DNA from: Bolinopsis microptera
Taxonomy: Eukaryota > Ctenophora > Tentaculata > Lobata > Bolinopsidae
Length of the DNA: 64,000 nucleotides
Reading direction: 5' to 3'
NCBI RefSeq assembly: GCF_026151205.1
Contig: NC_087075.1
Location: forward strand, 14,707,628-14,771,627
Positions 46,850 to 59,300 of the stretch are shown here, piece after piece. Position numbers and translations under genes: made by a program. The notes under the pieces were generated by a model, which worked only from the letters and a program-made list of their open reading frames with translations, was not told the DNA's origin and made no database searches. Each line of letters begins with the position of its first letter. The stretch's first letter is position 1.

Positions 46850-48680
46850 ATTAGTGATTGTGGATTTTATTGATATTACTGATTATCCATCATATTCAGT
46901 ATTAATGTTGTCCATTATTTATTTATTGACATCCTTCAGTCTCCAAAACGAGGTGTGAAGGTAAATTAACTTTGAGCCTTGTTTTGGCGACTGCTTAATC
47001 GATGGGCAAGTAGGTATTTGTTTTTTAGCAGTGTTGAACATTGAAACAATTATAAAATGTTTATTTTTATCTTATATAACTTACAATATGAATGACATAT
47101 GCTATAGTGACGTAACATATATAGTGCAAAGAATTAGTAACTTGCTAGATGTGATTTAATAATAATCGACGTTAACATTTTGCAGTTTACAGTTGCACAG
47201 TGTTGACGTCGATTGTTACTAACATTTATCTGAATTTAATACAAGTACATGTCACATATAAATTGGGTAGCTGAATGAAACTCGTGCCTCAAAATTTTCC
47301 GTTATTAGCATTGCAGTGTCCACGCCCTGTACTGCGTTAACGACCGAAATTTTCCCAATATGCAATTATTATTTTGCTTCTAAAATTCTCTGATAATTAA
47401 TAATATATCGTGACATGTAATTGTAAGATAACAAACCTCGCGCGCGCGGCGCTTACATCTGCACCTGAGAATCTCTTAGCAATGTGTGGCTGTCTGCGCT
47501 GCGGGCTGTGTATTGTGTATATAGCTGAATTTAAATTTAGATTTATTTGTAAATGTATAATAATATTAAATATGTATTGATTGTTTTGTGGTAAATAAAA
47601 TTTTTGTTTTACTAAAATTTTTGTTTTACTATCTTTTTCCCTCCGTCTCTGCTTCTTCTCTTCTTTCTTATCCACTTGCATCATTTCTTTATTCAGTTTT
47701 GTGGATGGGTACTAACTCATTACATTACATTCCTGTATTAAGGTTGTACTATTAAGGTATTCATATTTAGATTGGATGATAAGAGATGAGTTCAGCTGCT
47801 CTCCCTCTTTTTCTAACAATCCGGCCCAGTACATAGCACTGTAATTTACACAACCTTTACAATCTTGTCATACCCTATATATATACAACCTGGATTCCAA
47901 TACTTTACTTTACTTTATAATCATCAATAATCAATAATCTTACTTTATTACTCATTAACTTCAATCGTCCTTCTCTTTTCTGTGTCCCCAATGTGGCAGG
48001 AAACCAGGGCTTATGCTGCCGCTGAGCTAAAGCAGTAGAGGGGATGGCGGCTTCTCTAGGATCTAACACGTCCTGAAGCAGACAAACACTATGTCCCAAC
48101 GCACTGGTGTTGGGATGTCTGCCCCCGGTGCCTGTCCGGGTCAATAAAGCAGTCAAGCATCATGTATGTTATGTTGAGCATTCTCAACCAACAAATGTGG
48201 GAACTCCCACGAAAGACCAAAACAGATCTAAAGAGACACTTAACAACATTGGAAAATAGACTTCAATTTGTTTATATAATTTATAAAGCGTATATTATTG
48301 CCCACGTTAAGGGGCCTGTTAATAATTTATTAAATTATTAGCTATTTTAGATTTAATAATAATAATAATGTGTCCCCGTCGTTTTGTTTTGTAAATATTT
48401 TGTTTTTTACAACATGTAGTAGTGTTTTAAGCAAATATTTCAATCGAACTTAATAATAAAAAACACAAATACTAGACACTTAACTTTTTAACGTGTATTA
48501 TATTATATGTTATTTATTAAAACTGTTACATCCTAATATGCAATAATCAATTAGGGGGTGCACGATAAAAATAAACTTGCTCGGATTATCAACATTTTTG
48601 TACCATTGTTTTCTAGAGACTGTTAGAATTCTCACAATATCAAATTTGTCATACCTTTTTGGAATGATCAGTGAGTTTTG
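46850..48680. other. Intergenic DNA, no supported gene
   Basis: No recognisable gene. An 83-codon minus-strand frame at 47,905-48,156 has a more protein-like composition (contains RTGTGGRHPNTSALGHSVCL) but no known domain. The plus strand of the same stretch carries AATAAA at about 48,144, so it may be the 3' end of a retroelement or transcript on the plus strand. GC-rich CGCGCGCGG occurs at 47,440. Confidence 0.4.
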
Positions 48681-48684
48681 CCTA

Positions 48685-49345
48685 TGTGCCATATTTGATG
48701 GTGCGCGGCTTTTGCAAGCAAAAGTAGGTGTAAAAGTCGCGTAATTTGACTGATTTTTGTCGTATTATTTTGTCATATCTTCGGTTTCTGAACATGAATC
48801 ATGCTGAAATTTTTTCAGAATCTTCCAATCATACTTACCTACTAAACTTGTAGCGCGATGCACTACTGGGTCGCGCCGCGCATCAAATAATTCTTCTCGC
48901 AACTTCGGTAGATCGGCGAGATGCACCACTGTGCCTCACCGAGCTGCGAAGGATTGACATCGTGAATCAAATGGGAAGTATTATAACTTTTTGATTGTTT
49001 CCGAAATAATGTGCTGGCCGAAATACGAGCTAAAAAACCATTCAATGGTCATCGCGCGCGTCTTACGGTCGATGGCGCACGGCCTAATTCAATATTATGT
49101 ACAAATTGATTTGTTGTGAAAATCCTTAAACTATAACATTCAGAAAAAAATGTAATTGACCCGAGGCGCATTAAAAGTTGGAGGACTTCGCCGCTTTGAC
49201 GCGCCGCGCAAACTATCATTGCATTTTTGCTTTGCATCGATGCTGACTAGATTAACGGGTGATACTCGTAAAATATTTGTTCCAAATATCAGGACTGTCG
49301 ACGAGTCCAACTCGGAGCGCGTCCTGGTAGGTTAAAAACCTATAA
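48685..49345. repeat. Dispersed repeat family member, copy 2
   Basis: Shares ordered blocks with 23,530-25,020: TGCCATATTTGAT, GTCGTATTATTTTG, GTGCTGGCCGAAAT and CTAAAAAACCATTC. Its end (49,245-49,345, with GCGCGTCCTGG) matches 24,905-25,020 in reverse complement. Short minus-strand frames (48,863-49,237) are open but I recognise no domain. Confidence 0.6.
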
Positions 49346-49349
49346 TTAA

Positions 49350-50970
49350 AGCTAAGTCAATTTAATCGCGATCAAAATATTCAATCCCGGGAATCCCGAC
49401 AGTAAATGGCGCTCATTTTCTGTTCTCAAGTTTCTTTCGTGTAATTGAGAATATTCACCGGTCGGGAATTCCCGACTGGAAATACTCGGGATCGCCTTCT
49501 ATTCACTAAACGGGAGGTATCCATGTCACATATTATTAGCAAAGAACGTTTTTCAGTTTACAGATCAACGGACTTTTGTTGTCAGTTGTATTGAACTCTA
49601 TTTTGACTATCGAACACCATTTTTTCAGTGCCACTCTATCAACCATTATACTAGGTTTAATAAAGTTTAGTGATGTTGAATTACCACTCATACTGCATAC
49701 ATTTACAATTTTATGGTCACCAATAACTGATATTATATTGTACGTACTGCGCGGCTCATGGTCGCGCGAAATTAATAAAGCTTTTCACACAAATATTTTG
49801 CTAGTAATAAGCTTATAGGAAGATCCTTCCACGATTTTCTATGATTTGTACATCGCAGAATGCAAATGGCAAACAGCAGTTTCAGTGAAATTAAAACGTT
49901 TAAGAGGATCGGCTACATAACCATAACATAGAAATATCTTCATGCATCAAACCGGGATATGTTAATCAGCTGGAGCAGGGTTTACAGTTAGGTTTACAGG
50001 TACCACCTATTCATATTTCAAAGCTTAATTGTCAAGTAGTTATATATAAGGAATGTAAATGCAGAGAACAATCAATAAGATTTACCTAAATACAGAAATA
50101 CTCTCGAATGTACATAGAATTACCGTTCCTTAAATAAATCCTTAAAAATACATTAATTTCACCGAAACATGACCAATCTGAGCGATTAGCGTAACTTAAG
50201 CTGGCTGCTTGCCAGAATAGGAAGCTGAAAATAGGAAGCTGAAAATTACGCCATTCATTTGAGATAAGAGAGAATATGATTAAGAATTATCTTCTCGTTG
50301 AATAAACCCTTCTTGAGATTCAATCATTCGATATCGTAATCTATAAATATTTTACAAAATCAGTTGGGCACTGCCAAAAGAGACACGCGTGCTCATCATG
50401 TTTGGATAAAATCTAACAGTAGCAATAAATTATCAACCTTTTAAAATTCTTTACATTCTATGTTTAAAACACGTTATAATATCGTTCTTCTCGAATAGCT
50501 ATCACTTTCTACACGTCTTACAGTATGTAATATAATTGACTGTGAATCATTTACAGATTGCGAATCATTTAAGTATGCAGAATAGTATGAAAATATTTCA
50601 TTTACCTGTATCAAAACAGAATCTACCCCAAATCTAAACCATATATTTTAACACTGTGTTTTACGTATAATGAAGCTATTTGAAGCTGGCCTATGTTGGG
50701 ATAGTTCACATATTTCGTAGTTAGATTTTGCAATTTTATACCCCCTCCCGGCCTTTCATTCCATAATCCACTTTTATAATAATAACACTAAGCTTCCCCC
50801 CATTCTGGCTTACGTAATAATATGTGGACCATCCCAAACATAAAGCTAGGCTTGTGTAATTGAAAGCTGTGTGTAATGTCTCCCACATAGAAATAACAAG
50901 GTGCATAAACCCCAATACATTACATTACAAAGCAATAACATAACAACATTACAACGCAATAACATTGCAA
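49350..50970. other. AT-rich DNA, no gene seen
   Basis: No supported gene. Around 49,382-49,480 GGGAATCCCGAC and GTCGGGAATTCCCGAC form inverted repeats. An 80-codon plus-strand frame at 49,576-49,818 is hydrophobic and AT-biased, without a recognisable domain. Confidence 0.4.
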
Positions 50971-50974
50971 TGAA

Positions 50975-51757
50975 TAGTCACGTGGTCACACACGTGTCTT
51001 CTCATAGTCACGTGGTCACACACGTGTCTTCTCATAGTCACGTGGTCACACACGTGTCTTCTCATAGTCACGTGGTCACACACGTGTCTTCTCATAGTCA
51101 CGTGGTCACACACGTGTCTTCTCATAGTCACGTGGTCACACACGTGTCTTCTCATAGTCACGTGGTCACACACGTGTCTTCTCATAGTCACGTGGTCACA
51201 CACGTGTCTTCTCATAGTCACGTGGTCACACACGTGTCTTCTCATAGTCACGTGTTCACACACGTGTCTTCTCATAGTCACGTGGTCACACACGTGTCTT
51301 CTCATAGTCACGTGGTCACACACGTGTCTTCTCATAGTCACGTGGTCACACACGTGTCTTCTCATAGTCACGTGGTCACACACGTGTCTTCTCATATTCA
51401 CGTGGTCACACACGTGTCTTCTCATAGTCACGTGGTCACACACGTGTCTTCTCATAGTCACGTGGTCACACACGTGTCTTCTCATAGTCACGTGGTCACA
51501 CACGTGTCTTCTCATAGTCACGTGGTCACACACGTGTCTTCTCATAGTCACGTGGTCACACACGTGTCTTCTCATAGTCACGTGGTCACACACGTGTCTT
51601 CTCATAGTCACGTGGTCACACACGTGTCTTCTCATAGTCACGTGGTCACACACGTGTCTTCTCATAGTCACGTGGTCACACACGTGTCTTCTCATAGTCA
51701 CGTGGTCACACACGTGTCTTCTCATAGTCACGTGGTCACACACACGTGTCTTCTCAT
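50975..51757. repeat. 30-bp E-box array: 26 copies, 52 CACGTG sites
   Basis: Twenty-six nearly identical 30-bp units of AGTCACGTGGTCACACACGT and GTCTTCTCAT. Each holds two CACGTG boxes separated by 6 bases (GTCACA). The only changes seen are a G-to-T after one box (51,255), a G-to-T before one (51,397) and a CA insertion in the last copy (gap 8). None of them destroys a box, so all 52 are intact. ATTGCAATG lies at both borders. The unit is a multiple of 3 without stops, so frames of 280-290 codons are open on both strands; these are artefacts. The array is 1.4 kb beyond the 3' end of the bHLH-PAS gene. Confidence 0.95.
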
Positions 51758-51889
51758 TGCAATGTAATACATTCATTGTAATGTAATTAAGTTTACACAA
51801 CGTCCTTGAGAGTGGTATCCGAGGTTTTAAACTTAAAGTCGGTCAACTTGACATTTGACACGCAAGTGAACTTTCTTAAAGCATTTTTT

Positions 51890-52035
51890 CGTTATAGTGT
51901 TACAGTAGTGTTACAGGGTGCTACCCTGTTACAGTAGTGTTACAGTAGTGTTACAGGGTGTTACTCTGTTACAGTAGTGTTACAGTAGTGTTACAAGGTG
52001 TTACCCTGTTACAGTAGTGTTACAGTAGTGTTACA
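51890..52035. repeat. GTGTTACAGTA higher-order repeat
   Basis: Three units of about 58 bp made of GTGTTACAGTA repeats and a self-complementary joint such as ACAGGGTGCTACCCTGT. Later units have small changes. Confidence 0.85.
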
Positions 52036-52039
52036 GTAT

Positions 52040-52535
52040 CGTCAGAACGCTTGGACAACAAGCTTGTACAAAAATAACAAGGCAAGAGACAGAAACAGCC
52101 ACAAAAAACAGTTTTAAAATTATCTTGAAAATCACAACTAAAATTTAAATGGTATTCCAAGCAATGCCATATGTAGACCATGCATACATATTACATATGG
52201 GAGCAGGGTTAGACCAGAATTTACTGTAATATGTTAAGTCACTTCTGGTCCACTTAGTAAAGTTACCATGCGTATTCCTTTATAAATATAGGCAGCAAAA
52301 TTAATCTGTGTTATAAGTATTAGTAGTGTTATAAGTGTGCGATGATTATGAACTATTGAGATTATATTACATAATGATATAATTACTAGTGGCAGTATGT
52401 AACATAATAGATTTGTAAGTACATATTTCCAGTCGGTCCATGTACTTTTCAGTAAACTATGCTGTAAGATTTAAGTCTGTAAGAATGTTTCAGTAAATCA
52501 AACACAGGTCATCGCAATATTGCCTAAAATATGTG
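52040..52535. other. AT-rich DNA, no gene seen
   Basis: No supported gene or strong repeat between the GTGTTACAGTA array and the MITE. Confidence 0.5.
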
Positions 52536-52539
52536 TATA

Positions 52540-53044
52540 CCTTACAAGACATATTTATGGCGGCCTAATTTGCGACGACCGAAATTTTGGCGGTCCGAAA
52601 ATATGGCGAAATTGAACAAAAACCGTCAAATTTCGGACGTCACAGAAAATAAGGGTATTTTTCATCATTTTTTGTGACAGTAAGCAGTAAGGAAATTTCT
52701 GAAATTCGGTAAAATCATGTTCAAACTTAGTCTGTATTAAGACTGTAAGACTTTCATGTTAGCACATACATGTATTTTAATGCAAATTTAAACTGTATTG
52801 CTTGACATTCAATTCGTCATTGGTGTGGTGATAATTTGTCCCAAGATGCCAGAATTTATTTATTTATTTTACTTGATATTACTTTTTAGAAAAAAATAAA
52901 GCAGTGAAGGCACAGTCATTGAAATAAGCTAAAAGATAATGCGACGGATTCTATTACGACGACCGAAATTTTGGCGGTCCGAAAATATGGCGAAATTTTC
53001 GGAAAACCGCCACATTTCGTACGTTATAAATATGTCTTGTAAGG
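52540..53044. mobile_element. 505-bp MITE, family A (CCTTACAAGACATATTTAT ends)
   Basis: Perfect 19-bp terminal inverted repeats CCTTACAAGACATATTTAT flanked by TA on both sides (52,538-52,539; 53,045-53,046). Inside, GACGACCGAAATTTTGGCGG and TCCGAAAATATGGCGAAATT occur near both ends in direct orientation. No open frame. It starts 155 bp past the stop codon of the bHLH-PAS gene and holds three overlapping AATAAA words on that gene's strand (52,855-52,868). Confidence 0.85.
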
Positions 53045-53199
53045 TAACAGAGAGGCTGATTTTGGTATTTACCGATTGTCCTTAATTGGGTCCTTTTAAT
53101 CATCTTGACAGTCAGAGCGGAAATTTGTAATGTGACAGCAACAACCAACAGAGAGCAATCATAATCTCACTAATTGTCACTCAATTAAGTGATTAACTC

Positions 53200-53325
53200 T
53201 CAATTATCCCACTTCGTTTTCTTCAAATACTGCTCATATTCCTGTAGTAGTTGGCGTTCTCGTTCGTTGTACAGCCTCGCTTGTTCGTATTGCTCCTTCG
53301 TGCGGATGTTGTGCACGTTCGGTAG
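53200..53325 (-). CDS. bHLH-PAS gene exon K: last exon
   Basis: Acceptor CTCATTTCAG. 41 codons and TGA. Encodes LPNVHNIRTKEQYEQARLYN, then ERERQLLQEYEQYLKKTKWDN, a charged, likely helical or coiled-coil end. I do not know this tail from ARNT, BMAL or CLOCK of model animals. Confidence 0.8.
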   Translation of the reverse strand, partial: LPNVHNIRTKEQYEQARLYNERERQLLQEYEQYLKKTKWDN

Positions 53326-56300
53326 CTGAAATGAGTCCTTTAATAAATTGATAAATAATTAATTTGGTTCAAAATTACAAGCACTCTTAATCAAGAAGAA
53401 GAAAATACTCTACACAGTATTTTCTTATCTTTGATTTAAAGCGTTAAATAATAGCATATATAATACAACTTACTACAGTGTGGAGGTAGTAAGTTTTATT
53501 GCTCCTGACACATGACGGCGATTAGCCAATCAGCATCGGGTAATAACTGTCACGTGTCAAAACAAACATAGCTCCCACTAGTAGTCAAGTCTATTTAAAT
53601 GATGGGCATATTACACCCACCTGAGGAAGATATGCGAGTTGTTTTACTTGTTGGGGTGTTTGGGGGTTGTATTGCTGAGAGTTGCTGAGCTGTTGCTGTT
53701 GTTGGGGCTGTTGCTGTTGCTGTTGCTGTTGTTGTTGTTGTTGTTGCTGCTGCTGTTGTTGCTGTTGTTGCTGCTGTTGTTGTTGTTGTTGTTGTTGTTG
53801 AGGCTGCTGCTGCTGTTGCTGTTGTTGAGTTTGCTGATGCTGCAAGTTCAACATTCCAGCCACGCCTGTTAAGAGAATAAGTTAATAACTAACTTCAACA
53901 GGAATTTTATTCGGGCAATTCGTCAAAAAATGAACAAAAATGTGTAAAATGCGGGAAATATACTGCAAAATATCGGACCAGGGCCAGGAACAAGGGAATT
54001 GTGGGAGGAACTAGTTGGAGTTAGCATTCTACTTTTAGTCTCCGTCTTTAGAGTTCCAATCTCAGCAATGTTGAGATGTTGAGCGGAGGAGTAGGGCTGC
54101 TGTTGCATTCCTTGGACAAGGTTGAATTGTCCTGAAAGGAATGTTATGGTTAGGAAATAGGCTTTTATCGTCAGTGCCGTGGTTTAAATGATATGAGTTT
54201 AAATTGGAAGGTCCGTGAGACTTATTAATGAGCTCCTTGGTGCCTGAAAGTGAAGCCTATGAAGTTCACATAGCATAATAAAATGCTTCTCCGAGAATTT
54301 TTGTATGGAGTTCGTTGAAAATCGGGGCGGTTACCCCATTCCCTTGGTAAGTTAAAATTACAAATTTGTTTATTGTTGGCTAAACTAGCTGAAAAATGAA
54401 ATTTAATTGACGTTTCAACAGCTTAAAAGGGAGACCCTCGCTTCCACACAATTTCACAGCTAACACTCCATCCAGCCAATAAGATGCGATAGAACCGCTA
54501 CATCGTGTCAAAAACGGAGTTTCCTTTCCTCGCCAATTAAGGAATTGACACATTTAACAGCTTACAGTCGCGAGTGTTGAAAAGTAATTTAATAAATCTA
54601 TCTTGTACACCATATATTTTATGGAGACACTATCTTGTACACAATATATTGGAGACACTATCTTGTACACAATATATTTTATGGAGACACTATCTTGTAC
54701 ACAATATATTGGAGACACTATCTTGTACACAATATATTTTATGGAGACACTATCTTGTACACAATATATTGGAGACACTATCTTGTACACAATATATTTT
54801 ATGAAGACACTATCTTGTACACAATATATTGGAGACACTATCTTGTACACAATATATTGGAGACACTATCTTGTACACAATATATTGGAGACACTATCTC
54901 GTACACAATATATTGGAGACACTATCTCGTACACAATATATTGGAGACACTATCTTGTACACAATATATTGGAGACACTATCTTGTACACAATATATTGG
55001 AGACACTATCTTGTACACAATATATTGGAGACACTATCTTGTACACAATATATTGGAGACACTATCTTGTAAGCAATATATTGGAGACACTATCTTGTAC
55101 ACAATATATTGGAGACACTATCTTGTACACAATATATTGGAGACACTATCTTGTACACAATATATTGGAGACACTATCTTGTACACAATATATTTTATGG
55201 AGACACTATCTTGTACACAATATATTGGAGACACTATCTTGTACACAATATATTTTATGAAGACACTATCTTGTACACAATATATTGGAGACACTATCTT
55301 GTACACAATATATTGGAGACACTATCTTGTACACAATATATTGGAGACACTATCTTGTACACAATATATTGGAGACACTATCTTGTACACAATATATTGG
55401 AGACACTATCTTGTACACAATATATTGGAGACACTATCTTGTACACAATATATTGGAGACACTATCTTGTACACAATATATTGGAGACACTATCTTGTAC
55501 ACAATATATTGGAGACACTATCTTGTACACAATATATTGGAGACACTATCTTGTACACAATATATTGGAGACACTATCTTGTACACAATATATTGGAGAC
55601 ACTATCTTGTACACAATATATTGGAGACACTATCTTGTACACAATATATTGGAGACACTATCTTGTACACAATATATTGGAGACACTATCTTGTACACAA
55701 TATATTGGAGACACTATCTTGTACACAATATATTGGAGACACTATCTAGTACACAATATATTGGAGACACTATCTTGTACACAATATATTGGAGACACTA
55801 TCTTGTACACAATATATTGGAGACACTATCTTGTACACAATATATTTGGAGACACTATCTTGTACACAATATATTGGAGACACTATCTTGTACACATATA
55901 TTGGAGACACTATCTTGTACACAATATATTGGAGACACTATCTTGTACACAATATATTGTAGACACTATCTTGTACACAATATATTGGAGACACTATCTT
56001 GTACACAATATATTGGAGACACTATCTTGTACACAATATATTTGGAGACACTATCTTGTACACAATATATTGGAGACACTATCTTGTACACAATATATTG
56101 GAGACACTATCTTGTACACAATATATTGGGGACACTATCTAGTACACAATATATTGGAGACACTATCTTGTACACAATATATTGGAGACACTATCTTGTA
56201 CACAATATATTGGAGACACTATCTAGTACACAATATATTGGAGACACTATCTTGTACACAATATATTGGAGACACTATCTTGTACACAATATATTGGAGA

Positions 56301-59300
56301 CACTATCTTGTACACAATATATTGGAGACACTATCTTGTACACAATATATTGGAGACACTATCTTGTACACAATATATTGGAGACACTATCTTGTACACA
56401 ATATATTGGAGACACTATCTTGTACACAATATATTGGAGACACTATCTTGTACACAATATATTGGAGACACTATCTTGTACACAATATATTTTATGGAGA
56501 CACTATCTTGTACACAATATATTTTATGGAGACACTATCTTGTACACAATATATATTATGGAGACACTATCTTGTACACAATATATTGGAGACACTATCT
56601 TGTACACAATATATTGGAGACACTATCTTGTACACAATATATTGGAGACACTATCTTGTACACAATATATTTTATGGAGACACTATCTTGGGTTGAATTG
56701 TGCGCACATGTAATGAATTACACTTTTTAAACCTTTCGGGAAGAACGTAATGAACATTTTCGAGTAATATGAAGTGATAATCAGAAGCAATAAGTATTTG
56801 ATGCAGAAATCAGAAATCAAAAAGTAAACATATACATTCTGGGAGGCGCTTTTTTATGGGAGGCATACACCCGTACTATACATAGTTCTAATACTATACA
56901 TTACTGGAAATATCGCATATTTGGCATACCCTGCATATCGGAGGTATACGGGTCTTGTTGTATCTGTTGTATGTTGTACTGGTGGTGTTGAACTGTCTGC
57001 TGGGTTCGGAACCTGGTGGGTGATGACGTCACAACATTGATGACGTCATAAAATCAACGTCAGAGCAAATATTACGAACCAAAGTTCAACATTTTGATTA
57101 TTTGACCTTTTCCTCAGGTTGAAACACCAAACTTACCTATTCTGTTGTGATTGCTGCGGCTGCTGCTGTTGCTGCTGCACCTGAGGCTGCTGCACCTGCT
57201 GCTGTTGTTGCTGTATCTGCTGAGAATGCTGAGAGTGTTGTTGTTGGGGTGGCTGAACTTGTAAGTGTTGTGGTTGAGGCTGGGAGAGTTGCTGAGGTTG
57301 GGAATGCTGGGGTGGGATTGTGAAGGGAGTATCTACTTCCATCCGGGTTATGGGGTCCAGGTGTAGCTTTGTCTGTAATCTTCTGAGTGAAGTCACGTGT
57401 TAGATCACGTGTTATATCACGTGTTAAACCACGTATTAAATCATCCGTGTTAACATGATAATTCAATGTTTATAAACAAATATAAGAAATATAAATATAA
57501 GAAACTGATAGTTGGTATGAGCCAACGTAGGTAGACAGACGATTCATCAGTCATTAAAAAAACAATAATAATGCTAGTTTTTATAACAATATAATAATAT
57601 AATATACAATTTCATCATAAAAAATAAACAAATGTCACTAACCCGGAGCTGCAAAGTTCAACATTAGGAGTAACAACAGCAATATTAGTGGGTCTGTTAA
57701 TGTCAGCCATGCCTGGGTGGAGGGTCTGAGAGTCTGGAATGTTGTCGAGAATACTCTGGGGATGAGAGGCGCGGGAACTGTCCATAGGTTGGGGCAGGCC
57801 GTGTTGGGGAGCTTGTTGTTGGGTTGGGTCTGCTTGGGTTGTGTGCTGGTGGAGAGAGGAAGTTTAGCTTTACATAGTTTACACGCTTTTTATTTAGTTT
57901 AACATAGTTTAAATACCTTACATTTTACATAATTTACACGCTTTACTTTTTATTTAGTTTAACATAGTTTAAATACCTTACAATTTACATAATTTACACG
58001 CTTTACTTTTTATTTAGTTTAACATAGTTTAAATACCTTACATTTTACATAGTTTACACGCTTTACTTTTTATTTAGTTTAACATAGTTTAAATACCTTA
58101 CATTTTACATAATTTACATATTTTACTTTTTATTCAGTTTAACATAGTTTAAATACCTTAAATTTTACATTGTTTACAAAAGTTTACTTATCTTACAATT
58201 TACAATTACATAATGTGGAATTTTGGAAACACTTGAAAATGTGCTCTATGGTTTACAACACGTGTTTGATGGAGTGATCGCGTGACCAAGTAAGGAATAC
58301 GAATTTAAAATCTTAAGTTACAATAGTAACTGTTAAGATAATAACAATATCATATGATTTAAATATATTATATTAATGTAACTTGAACTAAAGTGAAAAA
58401 TAAAGATTTTGACAATAAGTATTTTGTTTACAGTCGCCTTGGTAATGCTGCAATGCTTGAGTAAGTGACTAAGTTAGTGACCAGTGACCATGTGACCAAG
58501 TTAGTGATCACGTGACCTAGTAAACTCACCTGTACTATCTGTGACGAAGTTATCATGTGACCAATGTCTGTACTCAACTTTGGTTTGCTCAGTTCCACCT
58601 TGCTCAAACCCGCCTCAGTGCGACCTAAAATGTGCAGGAGTGATATTAGCAATAATATAACATCACCGAATATCGAACAGTCGGATTTATTATGAAAACT
58701 AATATGCAGCAGTCACTGTGGTTACTGTAATGATAAATAAACAGGAAAAACACCCACCTTTTTCATCAAGCTCGTTATTATCCAGCACAGCGATATTGTT
58801 GCAGATGATGTACTGGAGTTGACCAGAGAATGGATTGTTGAATCCCTGGGAAAAGTAAGAACCGTATTATGAGAACGAACTAAAAGTGTATTAATTTGTT
58901 CTGAAAATATTATATTAGATGCACATAATTTCACACTCGTATAATATAGATACAAAACGTGTTGCCTAAACATAAACTAATAATAATTTAGATAACACTC
59001 TGTGTACCTGGAAACTGCCATGAAGCCACACCCATCTCCCTGATTTGGTTCTGAACCTGTACATTACTTTACAGTCTCCTGACTTTACTTTCTGGTGAGC
59101 CTGAAATACACTTGTTACCATGGTTACACTACTAGTTACCATAGTTACCATGGTTACTATACACCCAGTGTTAACATCCACACTGAATTACTATGGTAAC
59201 TAGTAGTGTTACCATGGTTACTATACACCCAGTGTTAACATCCACGTGCTGAATTACTATGGTAACTAGTAGTGTTACCATGGTTACACTACTAGTTACC

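Noticed and set aside
47905..48156. 83-codon minus-strand frame as a gene
   Set aside because: Composition is protein-like, but there is no domain, no repeat partner and a plus-strand AATAAA nearby argues for the other strand.
50975..51757. CRISPR-like array
   Set aside because: Units are directly adjacent and identical, with no unique spacers, and there are no cas genes in this eukaryotic DNA. The same applies to the 34-bp and 28-bp arrays.
50901..51800. 288- and 283-codon frames on both strands
   Set aside because: The 30-bp unit is a multiple of 3 with no stops; both products are pure 10-residue repeats.
53639..53872. Plus-strand poly-Leu frame
   Set aside because: Shadow of the polyglutamine exon on the minus strand, which has splice sites and matching phase.
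54603..56713. 697- and 534-codon frames
   Set aside because: By-products of the 28-bp array, lying on the strand opposite the bHLH-PAS gene and inside its intron.
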